Origin: DATARR01 sp036376245
GTDB lineage: Bacteria > Acidobacteriota > Thermoanaerobaculia > Multivoradales > UBA5704
Length of the DNA stretch: 64,000 nucleotides
Assembly (NCBI GenBank): GCA_036376245.1
Contig: DASVAS010000093.1
Span: forward strand, 62,001 to 126,000
Direction: 5' to 3'
Part shown: piece after piece, positions 20,406-29,799 of the stretch
Layout: the number at the start of each line of letters is the position of its first letter
How positions within the stretch are numbered: the stretch's first letter is position 1
Program-made: the position numbers and the translations under genes
The notes under the pieces: generated by a model
Told to the model about the DNA's origin: nothing
What the model saw: the letters and a program-made list of their open reading frames with translations, nothing else
Databases searched by the model: none

Positions 20406-22082
20406 GTGCCCAAAGTCACCATCAACGGCCGTACCGTGGAGGTGGAGGCCGGCACGACCCTGGTGGACGCGGCCCTCAAGGTCGGCGTCCAGATCCCCCA
20501 CTACTGCTATCACCCGCGGCTCTCCGTCGTGGGCCAGTGCCGCATGTGCCTGGTCAAGATCGATGGGATGCCGAAGCTGCAGGCCGGCTGCTCCACCCAG
20601 GTGATGAAGGACGGCATGGTGGTGCGCACCGACGTGCCCGAGGTCGAAGAGGCGCAGAAGGGGATGATGGAGTTCTTCCTCATCAACCATCCCCTCGACT
20701 GTCCGATCTGCGACCAGGCCGGCGAGTGCGGCCTCCAGGACTACTCCTTCAAGCACGGCGTGGCCTACTCGCGCTTCCAGTACGAGGACAAGCGGACCTA
20801 TCCCGGCCGCGAGCGCATCCCGCTGGGCGCCAACGTCGTCCTCAACATGAACCGCTGCATCCAGTGCACCCGCTGCGTGCGCTTCACGCAGGAGATCGCC
20901 GGGACCGGCGAGCTCGGCTTCTTCAACCGCGGCGCGCGCGCCGAGATCGGCACCTTCCCCGGCCGCGAGCTGGACAACCCGCTCGCCACCTGCGTGGTGG
21001 ACATCTGCCCGGTGGGCGCCCTGACCTCGACCCGCTTCCGCTTCGCCGAGCGCGTCTGGTACCTCGACAAGAAGCCCTCGATCTGCACCGGCTGCGACGT
21101 CGGCTGCAACATCACCATGGAGCACCGGCGGGGCGACATCAAGCGCTACAAGCCGCGCTTCAACGTCGAGGTCAACGACTACTGGATGTGCGACTACGGC
21201 CGCTCCACCCATGAGCGGTACAAGAAGATCCCGCGTCTGACCAATCCGCGCGCCAAGACGCGCACCGCGACCAACGGCCACACCACGCCGACTTCCTGGA
21301 AGGACGCGCTCGACACGCTCGACCGCCAGATCCGCGCGGCGGTCGAGGCCAAGGGCGAGGTGGCGTTCCTCGGCTCCGGGTACCTCACCTGCGAGGAGGC
21401 GTACCTGTTCGGCAAGCTGGCCGACTTCGCGGGCTCGCCGCATCGCGCGGTGCCGGTCGATCAGGGCGCCGGCTGGACGATCCCCAACCTCAAGGGCGGC
21501 ATCACGGGCCGCGAGCTGGCCCCCAACCGCCGCGGCGCCGAGCTGGCCGGGCTCGCCTCGACCGAGAACGGCATGGCCGCCGAGGATCTGCTGCGCGGCG
21601 ACGCCGCCGCCCACTGCGACGTGCTGATCGTCTGCGACAGCGACTTCAGCAGCGTGGCCTACGATCAGGCCATGGTGGAGCGCCTGCGGCGGGCGAAGCT
21701 CCTGGTCGTCTTCGGCTGGGCCGACTCGCCGCTCGCCAAGGTGGCCGATCTGGCCCTGCCCGTGGCCCATCACGGCGAGAAGGAAGGCACGTTCGTCAAC
21801 GTCGAGTGGCGGGTGCAGCGCTTCGAGCGGGCCTTCCCCGCTCCCGGTCAGACGCGGACGACGGTCGAGGTGCTCTCCGACCTCTTGTCCCGGGTCGATC
21901 CGGCCTGGGCCAGCCTGTCGCCCGGCAAGGTGTTCGACCGCATCGCCGCCGAGCTGCCGGCCTTCGCCGGCCTCAACTGGCACGACCTGCCGGCCACCGG
22001 CGCCACGCTGAACGTCCCGGGCGCCGGCCCCGCCGTCGTCGGAGATCAGGCCGCCCCGGCGGTCCAGGAGAATCCTTCGTGA
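20406..22082 (+). CDS. nuoG: NADH-quinone oxidoreductase subunit G (short form, with N7 ligand set)
   Basis: Iron-sulfur electron wire of the N-module, 558 aa. In order it has the N-terminal [2Fe-2S] ferredoxin-like domain (Cys34, 45, 48 and ~62, cluster N1b), the HPLDCPICDQAGECGLQD histidine-cysteine N5 motif, and NRCIQCTRCVRF for N4. It also has CTGCDVGC followed 27 residues later by a further Cys; this C-x2-C-x3-C-x27-C set matches the ligands of the extra cluster N7 seen in some bacteria. The molybdopterin-like C-terminal domain is much shorter than in E. coli (~900 aa). The start is GTG 20406; it overlaps nuoH. Confidence 0.93.
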   Translation: MPKVTINGRTVEVEAGTTLVDAALKVGVQIPHYCYHPRLSVVGQCRMCLVKIDGMPKLQAGCSTQVMKDGMVVRTDVPEVEEAQKGMMEFFLINHPLDCPICDQAGECGLQDYSFKHGVAYSRFQYEDKRTYPGRERIPLGANVVLNMNRCIQCTRCVRFTQEIAGTGELGFFNRGARAEIGTFPGRELDNPLATCVVDICPVGALTSTRFRFAERVWYLDKKPSICTGCDVGCNITMEHRRGDIKRYKPRFNVEVNDYWMCDYGRSTHERYKKIPRLTNPRAKTRTATNGHTTPTSWKDALDTLDRQIRAAVEAKGEVAFLGSGYLTCEEAYLFGKLADFAGSPHRAVPVDQGAGWTIPNLKGGITGRELAPNRRGAELAGLASTENGMAAEDLLRGDAAAHCDVLIVCDSDFSSVAYDQAMVERLRRAKLLVVFGWADSPLAKVADLALPVAHHGEKEGTFVNVEWRVQRFERAFPAPGQTRTTVEVLSDLLSRVDPAWASLSPGKVFDRIAAELPAFAGLNWHDLPATGATLNVPGAGPAVVGDQAAPAVQENPS

Positions 22083-23122
22083 ACGTGAACCCGGACCTGA
22101 TCGCCACCCTGGTCAAGTACGGGGTGATGTTCGCCGTCTTCATCAACGTCGCCCCGATCATGAATTGGGTGGAGCGGCGGGCCTGCGCCTTCATCCAGGA
22201 CCGCCCCGGCCCGAACCGCGTCGGCCCCATCGGTCTCTTCCAGCCGCTGGCGGACGCCCTCAAGTTCATGTTCAAGGAGGACGTCACGCCGTCGGCGGCG
22301 GACCGGCCTCTCTACCTCATGGCCCCGGCGCTGGCCCTGCTGCCGGCGTTCACCACCTTCGTGGTGATCCCCTTCGGGCCCGACCTGACGGTCGACGGCC
22401 GCACGATCCCGCTGGTGATCGCCGACGTCGACACCGGCGTGCTGCTCTTCCTGGCGCTGTCGAGCCTCGCCGTCTACTCGCTGGTGATGGCCGGTTACGC
22501 CTCCAACAACAAGTTCTCGCTGCTGGGCTCGATCCGCGCCTCGGCGCAGCTCATCAGCTACGAGCTGGCGCTGACCATCGCGGTGCTGGCGGTCATCATC
22601 CCGGTGGGCTCCTTCCGCCTCAACGACGTGGTGGCCTACCAGCAGGCGCACGTGTGGAACTTCATCCCGCAGATCATCGGCTTCCTGGTGTTCCTGATCG
22701 CCGCGTTCGCGGAGACCAACCGCCTCCCCTTCGACCTGCCGGAAGCGGAGTCGGAGCTGGTGGCGGGCTTCCACACCGAGTACGGCGCCATGCGCTTCGC
22801 CCTGTTCTTCCAGGCCGAGTACACCAACATGGCCGCGCTCTCCGCCCTGGGGGTGACCCTCTACTTCGGCGGCTGGAGCCTGCCCGGCGTTCATCTCTCG
22901 GGCTGGCTGGGCGCGGCGCTGGGCCTGGCCGTCCTGGTGGCGAAGATCGCCATCTGCATGGCCGTGTTCGTCTGGGTACGCTGGACGTTCCCGCGGTTCC
23001 GCTATGACCAGCTCATGCGGCTCGGCTGGAAGATCCTGCTGCCGCTGTCGATCCTGAACCTGATCCTGGTGGCCGCGATGACGCTCGCGGGCTGGCTCGG
23101 CTCGGCGCCGAACGTTTCGTAA
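22079..23122 (+). CDS. nuoH: NADH-quinone oxidoreductase subunit H
   Basis: Membrane subunit at the quinone-site junction of complex I, 347 aa with about eight transmembrane helices. Diagnostic stretches are WVERRACAFIQDRPGPNRVGP near the N-terminus, LLGSIRASAQLISYE, and the AETNRLPFDLPEAESELVAG loop. I use the GTG at 22079, which overlaps the nuoG stop; another GTG six bases downstream is possible. After it nuoI would normally follow, but nuoJ begins 36 bp later. Confidence 0.95.
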   Translation: MNVNPDLIATLVKYGVMFAVFINVAPIMNWVERRACAFIQDRPGPNRVGPIGLFQPLADALKFMFKEDVTPSAADRPLYLMAPALALLPAFTTFVVIPFGPDLTVDGRTIPLVIADVDTGVLLFLALSSLAVYSLVMAGYASNNKFSLLGSIRASAQLISYELALTIAVLAVIIPVGSFRLNDVVAYQQAHVWNFIPQIIGFLVFLIAAFAETNRLPFDLPEAESELVAGFHTEYGAMRFALFFQAEYTNMAALSALGVTLYFGGWSLPGVHLSGWLGAALGLAVLVAKIAICMAVFVWVRWTFPRFRYDQLMRLGWKILLPLSILNLILVAAMTLAGWLGSAPNVS

Positions 23123-23158
23123 CGGGCTCTGGGCAATCCGGAGGGACGAGTTTTCGGA

Positions 23159-23716
23159 ATGGAAACCGCAATCTTCTTCATCTTCGCCGCTCTGGCGCTG
23201 GGCTCCGCGATCGTGGTCGTGGCGCACAAGAGCCCCGTCTACTCGACGCTGAGCCTGGTGCTCACGCTGTTCTCGGTGGCGGTGCTCTTCGTGCTGCTCG
23301 GCGCGCCCTTCCTGGGCGCCCTGCAGATCCTGATCTACGCCGGCGCCATCGTCGTGCTCTTCCTGTTCGTCATCATGCTCCTCAACCTCCAGAAGGAGGA
23401 GACGGCGCGCAACGTCCGCGGCGCCCAGGCCTGGGTGGCGCTGATCGGCGCGGTGGTCTTCGCCGGCATGCTGGTCCTCCTCTTCTGGCGGCGGGCGGCA
23501 CCGGCCGCGGGTCCCCTCACCGAGGAGCTGGTGTCGCTCAAGGCCCTGGCCCGGGTGATGTTCACCGACTACCTGCTGCCCTTCGAGATCGTCGGCCTGC
23601 TGCTGCTGGTGGCGGTCATCGGCGCCACGGTGGCGGCGCGCAAGTCCAGCGACAGCCCGGGGGCCGATCTCGGCTTCGACCGGAGTGACGAGGAACCCAA
23701 GGAGGCCCGCCCGTGA
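23159..23716 (+). CDS. nuoJ: NADH-quinone oxidoreductase subunit J
   Basis: A 185-aa membrane-arm subunit with five predicted helices. It contains the SPVYSTLSLVLTLFSVAVLF and LQILIYAGAIVVLFLFVIML segments, the latter being the TM3 pi-bulge helix that links proton channels. A charged C-terminal tail overlaps the start of nuoK by 4 bp. Confidence 0.94.
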   Translation: METAIFFIFAALALGSAIVVVAHKSPVYSTLSLVLTLFSVAVLFVLLGAPFLGALQILIYAGAIVVLFLFVIMLLNLQKEETARNVRGAQAWVALIGAVVFAGMLVLLFWRRAAPAAGPLTEELVSLKALARVMFTDYLLPFEIVGLLLLVAVIGATVAARKSSDSPGADLGFDRSDEEPKEARP

Positions 23717-24018
23717 GCGTCCCCATCTCCTGGTATCTCCTGCTCTCGGCGGCCCTGTTCGTCATCGGCTGCACGGGCGCGCTGACCCGGCGCAACGGCA
23801 TCAGCATCTTCCTCTCCATCGAGCTGATGCTGAACGCGGCCAACCTCTCGCTGGTCGCCTTCGCCCGCCAGCTCAACGACCATACGGGCCAGGCGATCGT
23901 CTTCTTCGTGATGGCGGTGGCCGCCGCCGAGGCCGCGGTGGGGCTCGCGCTCTTCATCGCGGTGTTCCGCCAGCGGCACACCATCGACGTCAACCGCATG
24001 AACCTGATGCGCTGGTAA
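23713..24018 (+). CDS. nuoK: NADH-quinone oxidoreductase subunit K
   Basis: Small proton-channel subunit, 101 aa with three helices. The buried glutamates appear in ISIFLSIELMLNAANL and VVAAAEAAVGLAL-type positions (IELM and AAEAAVG). It starts with GTG inside the nuoJ stop. Length and spacing match MrpC-like NuoK. Confidence 0.95.
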   Translation: MSVPISWYLLLSAALFVIGCTGALTRRNGISIFLSIELMLNAANLSLVAFARQLNDHTGQAIVFFVMAVAAAEAAVGLALFIAVFRQRHTIDVNRMNLMRW

Positions 24019-24025
24019 AGCCGCC

Positions 24026-25975
24026 ATGCTCGATCTTCTCTGGTTGATCCCGTTGCTTCCGCTGGCCGGCGCCGCCGTCAACGGCCTGCTCGGCCGGCGG
24101 TTCCCGAAGTCCCTGGTGACCGCCGTCGGCGTCGGCGCGCCGCTGGCCTCGCTCCTCCTCGCCCTCGGCTGCCTCTGGGAGTACGCCCGGACGGTCTACC
24201 CGAACGCGTACGACAAGGCCTACTACGCCTGGACGGCCGGCCCCTTGCAGATCGACGCCGGCTTCCTGCTCGACGCGCTGTCGGCGGTGATGCTGTTCAT
24301 CGTCACCTTCGTGGGCTTCCTGATCCACGTCTATTCGGCCGGCTATATGAGCCACGAGGAGGGGTACCGCCGCTACTTCGCGTACCTCAACCTCTTCATG
24401 TGCGCGATGCTCCTGCTGGTGCTGGGCAACAACTACCTGGTGATGTTCGTGGGCTGGGAAGGCGTGGGGCTCTGCTCCTACCTGCTCATCGGCTTCTATT
24501 ACGACCAGGCGTTCCCGCCCTTCGCCGGCAAGAAGGCGTTCATCGTCAACCGCATCGGCGACGTCGCCTTCCTGGTCGGCATGTTCGCGCTGTTCGCGAC
24601 CTTCGGCAGCCTGAACTATCGGGACGTCCTGCCGCGCCTCGCCGAGAACCCCGGCCTGGCGACGGGCGACTACGCCCTCGGGCTCACCCTGGCCGGCTTC
24701 GTGGCGCTCTGCTTCTTCATCGGCGCCATGGGCAAGAGCGCGCAGATCCCGCTCTACGTCTGGCTGCCGGACGCCATGGCCGGCCCGACGCCGGTCTCGG
24801 CCCTGATCCACGCCGCCACCATGGTCACCGCCGGCGTCTACATGGTGGTGCGCTCGAACGTGATCTATCAGCTCGCGCCGGACATCTCCATGTTCGTGGC
24901 GATCATCGGCGCGGCGACGGCGATCTTCGCGGCCTCGATCGGCCTCGCCCAGACGGACATCAAGAAGGTGCTCGCCTACTCCACCGTCTCGCAGCTCGGC
25001 TACATGTTCCTGGCCGCGGGCCTGGGAGCCTACACGGCGGCGCTCTTCCACGTCATGACGCACGCCTTCTTCAAGGCCCTCCTCTTCCTCGGCTCCGGCT
25101 CGGTGATCCACGCCATGGGCGGCGAGCAGGACATGCGGCAGATGGGCGGCCTGAAGACTCATATGAAGGTGACGTACTGGACCTACCTGATCGGCGCGCT
25201 GGCCATCGCCGGCGTGCCGGGGCTCGCCGGCTTCTTCAGCAAGGACGAGATCCTGCACGCCGCGGCGTCCAACCACCAGTGGGTCCTGTGGGCGATCGGG
25301 CTGTTCACCGCCGGCCTGACGGCCTTCTACATGTTCCGCTCGGTGTTCCTGACCTTCCACGGCAAGTTCCGCGGCACGCACGAGCAGGAGCATCACCTGC
25401 ACGAGTCGCCGCCGGTGATGACGGTGCCGCTGGCGATCCTCGCCGTGGGCTCGATCTTCGCCGGCTACGTCGGCGTGCCGAAGCTCCTCTCCGCCGGCCG
25501 CGACCTCAACTGGTTCCACCACTGGCTGGAGCCGGTGATCGCGAAGCCGCAGGGGCTGGAGGCGGGAGAGCACAGCCTGGGCGCCGGCACGGAGTGGGCG
25601 CTGGTGATCATCACCACCGTCGTGGCGCTGACGGGCATCTTCCTCGCCCGTGCCTTCTACGGCGGCGACAAGGGTCTCGCCAAGGGCCGCGCCTGGGAGC
25701 AGCGCTTCCCGGCCGTGCACCGGCTGCTGGTCAACAAGTACTACGTCGACGAGATCTACGATCGCCTGATCGTGCGGCCGCTCGCCGCGCTGTCGCGGGT
25801 GTTCTGGAAGTTCGTCGACGCCATCGTGATCGACGGCGCCATCAACGTCGGGGCGTTCCTGACCGAGCTGACCGGCGACGTGGGCCGTTTCACCACCACC
25901 GGCAACGTCCGCAACTACGCCCTCTACTTCTTCGTCGGCGTGGTCGTCCTCTTCTGGTGGATCGTCTTCGGGTGA
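24026..25975 (+). CDS. nuoL: NADH-quinone oxidoreductase subunit L
   Basis: Distal antiporter-like proton-pumping subunit, 649 aa with ~16 helices. The proton-path residues are visible in VGWEGVGLCSYLLIGF (Glu) and in PTPVSALIHAATMVTAGVY (broken helix). A later MTHAFFKALLFLGSGS motif carries the third-site lysine. The long C-terminal amphipathic helix HL is present. It starts 7 bp after nuoK. Confidence 0.96.
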   Translation: MLDLLWLIPLLPLAGAAVNGLLGRRFPKSLVTAVGVGAPLASLLLALGCLWEYARTVYPNAYDKAYYAWTAGPLQIDAGFLLDALSAVMLFIVTFVGFLIHVYSAGYMSHEEGYRRYFAYLNLFMCAMLLLVLGNNYLVMFVGWEGVGLCSYLLIGFYYDQAFPPFAGKKAFIVNRIGDVAFLVGMFALFATFGSLNYRDVLPRLAENPGLATGDYALGLTLAGFVALCFFIGAMGKSAQIPLYVWLPDAMAGPTPVSALIHAATMVTAGVYMVVRSNVIYQLAPDISMFVAIIGAATAIFAASIGLAQTDIKKVLAYSTVSQLGYMFLAAGLGAYTAALFHVMTHAFFKALLFLGSGSVIHAMGGEQDMRQMGGLKTHMKVTYWTYLIGALAIAGVPGLAGFFSKDEILHAAASNHQWVLWAIGLFTAGLTAFYMFRSVFLTFHGKFRGTHEQEHHLHESPPVMTVPLAILAVGSIFAGYVGVPKLLSAGRDLNWFHHWLEPVIAKPQGLEAGEHSLGAGTEWALVIITTVVALTGIFLARAFYGGDKGLAKGRAWEQRFPAVHRLLVNKYYVDEIYDRLIVRPLAALSRVFWKFVDAIVIDGAINVGAFLTELTGDVGRFTTTGNVRNYALYFFVGVVVLFWWIVFG

Positions 25976-25988
25976 CCGGATCGGAGCT

Positions 25989-27599
25989 ATGGAAACCTTT
26001 TTCGGACTGCTCGTCGGCAACACGCTGACCCGCCTCGTCTTCTTCCCGACGCTGGCGGCCTTGCCGTTGCTCTTCATGGGCCGGGCCAGCGCCCGGACGG
26101 TGAAGATCTACGTGCTCGTCGCCTCCGTGATCGAGGTGATCTTCGGCGTCCTCTACGTGGGCGCCCACGCCGGGGCGGACGGCTCGTTCCCGCTGGTCCA
26201 CGACGCCGGGCCCGACGGCCTGCCGTGGATCGCCAGCTTCGGCATCACCTACGACCTCGCCATGGACGGCATCTCGATGCCGCTGGTCCTGCTCGGCGTC
26301 TTCCTGGTGCCGATCGTGATCCTCGGCTCCTGGAAGGGCATCGAGAATCACTGGCCGGCCTTCGGCGGCTCCATGCTGCTGCTGACCACCGGCGTGATCG
26401 GCGCCCTGGTCGCCTACGACCTCTTCCTCTTCTACATCTTCTGGGAGGTCATGCTCGTCCCGATGTATCTGCTGATCGGGATCTGGGGCGGCGAGCGGCG
26501 GATCTACGCGGCGGTGAAGTTCTTCCTCTTCACCATGGCCGGGAGCCTGCTGATGCTGGTCGGCATCCTGTGGATGGCCTGGACCTTCAAGGGGCTCAAC
26601 GGCGGCGCCTGGAGCTTCGCCTACGAGGACATGCTGCGGCTCGACCTGCCGGTCTACCAGCAGCTCTGGCTGTTCGCGGCGTTCGCCCTGACCTTCGCCA
26701 TCAAGGTGCCGATGTTCCCGGTCCACACCTGGCTGCCCGACGCCCACGTCGAGGCGCCCACCGGCGGCTCGGTGATCCTGGCGGGCATCCTGCTGAAGCT
26801 GGGCACCTACGGCTTCCTGCGCTTCGCCATCCCCCTGTTCCCGAACGCCACCGAGGCCGCCCAGCCGCTGCTGATCACCCTGGCGGTGATCGGCATCCTC
26901 TACGGCGCGCTGGTGGCCTGGGCGCAGGAGGACATGAAGAAGCTGGTGGCCTACTCCTCCATCGCCCACCTCGGCTTCGTGATGCTCGGCCTGCTGGCGC
27001 TCGACATCGTCGCCTGGCAGGGCGCGCTGCTGCAGATGGTCAACCACGGCCTCTCCACCGGCGCGCTGTTCCTCCTGGTCGGCATGCTCTACGACCGCCG
27101 GCATACCAAGAAGTTCGCGGAGTTCGGCGGCCTCGCGCGGGTGATGCCCGTCTTCGCCTTCTTCCTGGTCTTCTCCAGCCTGGCCTCGGTCGGCCTGCCG
27201 TCGCTCAACGGCTTCGTGGGCGAGTTCATGATCCTCATCGGCAGCTTCCGCACGCTGCCCTGGCCCACCGTCCTCGCCACCTTCGGCGTGGTGCTGGCGG
27301 CCATCTATCTGCTCAAGATGATCCAGCTCACCATCTTCGGTCCCATCACCAAGGACGAGAACCGGAACCTCCGCGACCTCTCGCTCCGCGAGATCGCGGC
27401 GCTGGTACCGCTGTGCGTCTTCATGCTCTGGATCGGAGTCGCGCCCAACGGGTTCCTGAAGCCGAGCCTGCGGGCGCTGGAAACCACGCTCGCCGACTAC
27501 AAGGCGCGGGTCGCGGCGCCGGAGCCCACGGTCGCGAGCCTGCGGCCGGCCCCCGGCACGGCGATTACCGCGGACGCTTCTTCGGAGACCGGCCAATGA
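25989..27599 (+). CDS. nuoM: NADH-quinone oxidoreductase subunit M
   Basis: Antiporter-like proton-pumping subunit, 536 aa. The FYIFWEVMLVPMYLLIGIWGG helix carries the key Glu, and FAIKVPMFPVHTWLPDAHVEAPTGGS is the NuoM signature. The third-site lysine lies in the NHGLSTGALFLLVG region. It overlaps nuoN by 4 bp. Confidence 0.96.
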   Translation: METFFGLLVGNTLTRLVFFPTLAALPLLFMGRASARTVKIYVLVASVIEVIFGVLYVGAHAGADGSFPLVHDAGPDGLPWIASFGITYDLAMDGISMPLVLLGVFLVPIVILGSWKGIENHWPAFGGSMLLLTTGVIGALVAYDLFLFYIFWEVMLVPMYLLIGIWGGERRIYAAVKFFLFTMAGSLLMLVGILWMAWTFKGLNGGAWSFAYEDMLRLDLPVYQQLWLFAAFALTFAIKVPMFPVHTWLPDAHVEAPTGGSVILAGILLKLGTYGFLRFAIPLFPNATEAAQPLLITLAVIGILYGALVAWAQEDMKKLVAYSSIAHLGFVMLGLLALDIVAWQGALLQMVNHGLSTGALFLLVGMLYDRRHTKKFAEFGGLARVMPVFAFFLVFSSLASVGLPSLNGFVGEFMILIGSFRTLPWPTVLATFGVVLAAIYLLKMIQLTIFGPITKDENRNLRDLSLREIAALVPLCVFMLWIGVAPNGFLKPSLRALETTLADYKARVAAPEPTVASLRPAPGTAITADASSETGQ

Positions 27600-29062
27600 C
27601 TCGTGCGGATTGGATGCTGCTGATGCCCGAGATCGTCCTCAGCCTGGGCGGCGTGCTCGTGCTGATGCTGGAGGCCATCGTTCCCAAGGCGCGGCGGTCT
27701 TTCACGGTGCTGTCGGTCCTGGTGGCCCTGCTGGCCGGCTGGGCCGCCTACCTCCACACGCTGCCTTCGGCCCCCCTGGCCGACACGGCCGCGACCTTCG
27801 GCGGTCTCCTCGAGACCAGCCCGGTCACCTTCGCGTTCTCGCTGGTGATCCTGCTGGCCACGGTGCTCGCCCTGCTCGCCTCCGACGGCTACCTGCGGCG
27901 GGAGGGCATCCTCAACGGCGAATACCACGCCCTGCTCCTCTGGTGCGCGGCGGGTCTCCTGCTGACCCTGCGGGCCACCGAGCTGCTGACCATCTTCCTG
28001 GGTCTCGAGCTGTTCTCGCTCTGTCTCTACTGCCTGGCGGTCTTCCACCGCCGGGTCAGCATCGCGGGCGAGGCGGCGATCAAGTATTTCCTGATGGGCG
28101 CCTTCGTCAGCGCTTTCGTGCTCTACGGCATCGCGCTGGTCTACGGCGCCACGGGCAGCACCCGCCTCGCCGAGATCAGCGCGCGGCTGGCCGGCGAGCC
28201 GGACATCCCGGTGCTCGCCAGCCTCGGCTTCCTCATGCTGGTGGCGGGCTTCGGCTTCAAGATGAGCGTGGTCCCCTTCCACGCCTGGTCGCCGGACACC
28301 TACCAGGGCGCCCCCTCCCCCTTCGTGGCCTTCCTCTCGGTGGCCCCCAAGGTGGCGAGCGCGCTGGTGGTCTACCGCTTCCTCGACGCCATCGTGATCG
28401 GCGAGGGCGTGGCCGCCAACTCCTACAAGTGGTCCACCGTGGTGGCGGCCCTGGCGGTGCTCTCCATGCTGGTGGGCAACCTGCTGGCCCTGGTGCAGCG
28501 CGACATCAAGCGCATGCTCGCCTACTCCGGCGTGGCCCACATGGGATACCTGCTGCTGGCCCTGGTGGTGCTCGACCGCGACTCCCTGGCGCCGGTGCTC
28601 GTCTACCTGCTGGCCTACGTGCTGATGAACGCCGGCGCCTTCACCGTGGTGGCGATGCTCTACAACCGCCCCGGCGAGCAGCACCTGATCCCGGACCTGG
28701 GAGGCTGGGGTTACCGGTATCCCCTGCTGGGCGGGTGTCTCGCCATCTGCATGCTGTCGCTGGGCGGCATCCCGCCCACCGTGGGCTTCCTCGGCAAGTA
28801 CGTGGTGTTTCTCAACGCGGTAGGTGACGGCCTGGTGGGCCTCGCGGTCCTCGGCGTCGTGGCGAGCCTCGTCGGCGTCTTCTACTACCTGCGCGTCGTT
28901 TACTACCTCTATATGAAGCCGGAGACGAGGCAGCCGGAAGGGCTGCTGATCGATGTCTGGGGCCGCGCGGCGGCCGTCCTCGCCGCGGTGGGAACCCTGG
29001 CGCTCGGTCTCTGGCCCACGGGCCTGCTGCAGTGGCTGATCACGGCGACAACCGGCCAGTAA
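27596..29062 (+). CDS. nuoN: NADH-quinone oxidoreductase subunit N
   Basis: Third antiporter-like subunit, 488 aa with ~14 helices. Diagnostic segments are the LLTIFLGLELFSLCLYCLA helix with its Glu, FKMSVVPFHAWSPDTYQGAP, and IKRMLAYSGVAHMGYLL. The ATG at 27596 lies in the nuoM stop; an upstream open frame in the same register is only a shadow of nuoM. Its 3' end overlaps rex by 31 bp. Confidence 0.95.
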   Translation: MTRADWMLLMPEIVLSLGGVLVLMLEAIVPKARRSFTVLSVLVALLAGWAAYLHTLPSAPLADTAATFGGLLETSPVTFAFSLVILLATVLALLASDGYLRREGILNGEYHALLLWCAAGLLLTLRATELLTIFLGLELFSLCLYCLAVFHRRVSIAGEAAIKYFLMGAFVSAFVLYGIALVYGATGSTRLAEISARLAGEPDIPVLASLGFLMLVAGFGFKMSVVPFHAWSPDTYQGAPSPFVAFLSVAPKVASALVVYRFLDAIVIGEGVAANSYKWSTVVAALAVLSMLVGNLLALVQRDIKRMLAYSGVAHMGYLLLALVVLDRDSLAPVLVYLLAYVLMNAGAFTVVAMLYNRPGEQHLIPDLGGWGYRYPLLGGCLAICMLSLGGIPPTVGFLGKYVVFLNAVGDGLVGLAVLGVVASLVGVFYYLRVVYYLYMKPETRQPEGLLIDVWGRAAAVLAAVGTLALGLWPTGLLQWLITATTGQ

Positions 29063-29682
29063 ACGAGCTGGAAGAGGTCTCGCCTCTCACCCTCAACCGG
29101 CTGTCGTTCTACCTGCGCTGTCTGCGCCATCTCCAGGAGCTCGGCATCCGCCGGATCTCCTCGCAGGAGATGGCGCAGCGCTACCATCTTTCGGCGACGC
29201 AGATCCGCAAGGACCTCGCCCAGTTCGGCGAGTTCGGCATCCGCGGCGTCGGCTACGACATCGACGAGCTGGCGGACCATCTCAACGCCCTGCTGGGCCT
29301 GGACCGCCAGCACGCCATGGTGATCGTGGGGATGGGAAATCTGGGGAGCGCCCTGGCGCAGTACCTGGGCTTCAACTACGGGGCCTTCAAGGTGGTGGCC
29401 GGGGTGGACAACGATCCGAAGAAGATCGGCCGCCGCATCTCCGGCCTGCTGGTCCGCCCAACCGCGGATCTCAAGAACGTCGTCCGCGAGTCCGGGGCCG
29501 AGATCGGCGTCCTGGCCGTTCCCGCCGAATCCGCCCAGGAGAACTACGAGGCCCTGGCCGACGCGGGCGTCAAGGGCGTCCTCAACTTCGCCCCCGTGCG
29601 CGTCAAGCGCCGCCCCGGCGTGCCGTTGAAGAACGTGGATCTGCGGATCAATCTCGAAGAGCTGGCGTTTTTCCTGCGGTGA
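29032..29682 (+). CDS. rex: Redox-sensing transcriptional repressor Rex
   Basis: Senses the NADH/NAD+ ratio: it binds operators when NADH is low and is released by NADH. The 216-aa protein has the N-terminal winged helix (ISSQEMAQRYHLSATQIRKDL and FGEFGIRGVGYDIDEL, recognition region) and a Rossmann domain with VIVGMGNLGSALAQYLGF. The C-terminal helix NLEELAFFLR forms the domain-swapped dimer contact. The GTG at 29032 lies within nuoN, so rex is coupled to the complex I operon. A matching operator sits before nuoA, implying feedback on an NADH-consuming complex. Confidence 0.95.
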   Translation: MADHGDNRPVNELEEVSPLTLNRLSFYLRCLRHLQELGIRRISSQEMAQRYHLSATQIRKDLAQFGEFGIRGVGYDIDELADHLNALLGLDRQHAMVIVGMGNLGSALAQYLGFNYGAFKVVAGVDNDPKKIGRRISGLLVRPTADLKNVVRESGAEIGVLAVPAESAQENYEALADAGVKGVLNFAPVRVKRRPGVPLKNVDLRINLEELAFFLR

Positions 29683-29687
29683 GAGCG

Positions 29688-29787
29688 AAGGACCTAAACG
29701 ACCTAAAGGACCTAAACGACTCAAAGGACATCTCACATTGATTCTGTCCTTTGGGTCCTTTAGGTCGTTTATGTCCTTTAGGTCCTT
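29688..29787. terminator. Long imperfect inverted repeat made of 9-bp units, between rex and rsmD
   Basis: Two 43-bp arms (29688-29730 and 29745-29787) are near-complementary and enclose a 14-nt loop. Each arm is built of 9-bp units related to GGTCCTTTA (plus-strand sense in the right arm). The element separates the convergent rex and rsmD genes, ending with a CCTTTTC run, so it could terminate both. The tandem composition resembles the array at 50495. Confidence 0.75.
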
Positions 29788-29799
29788 TTCTTCTCACCC

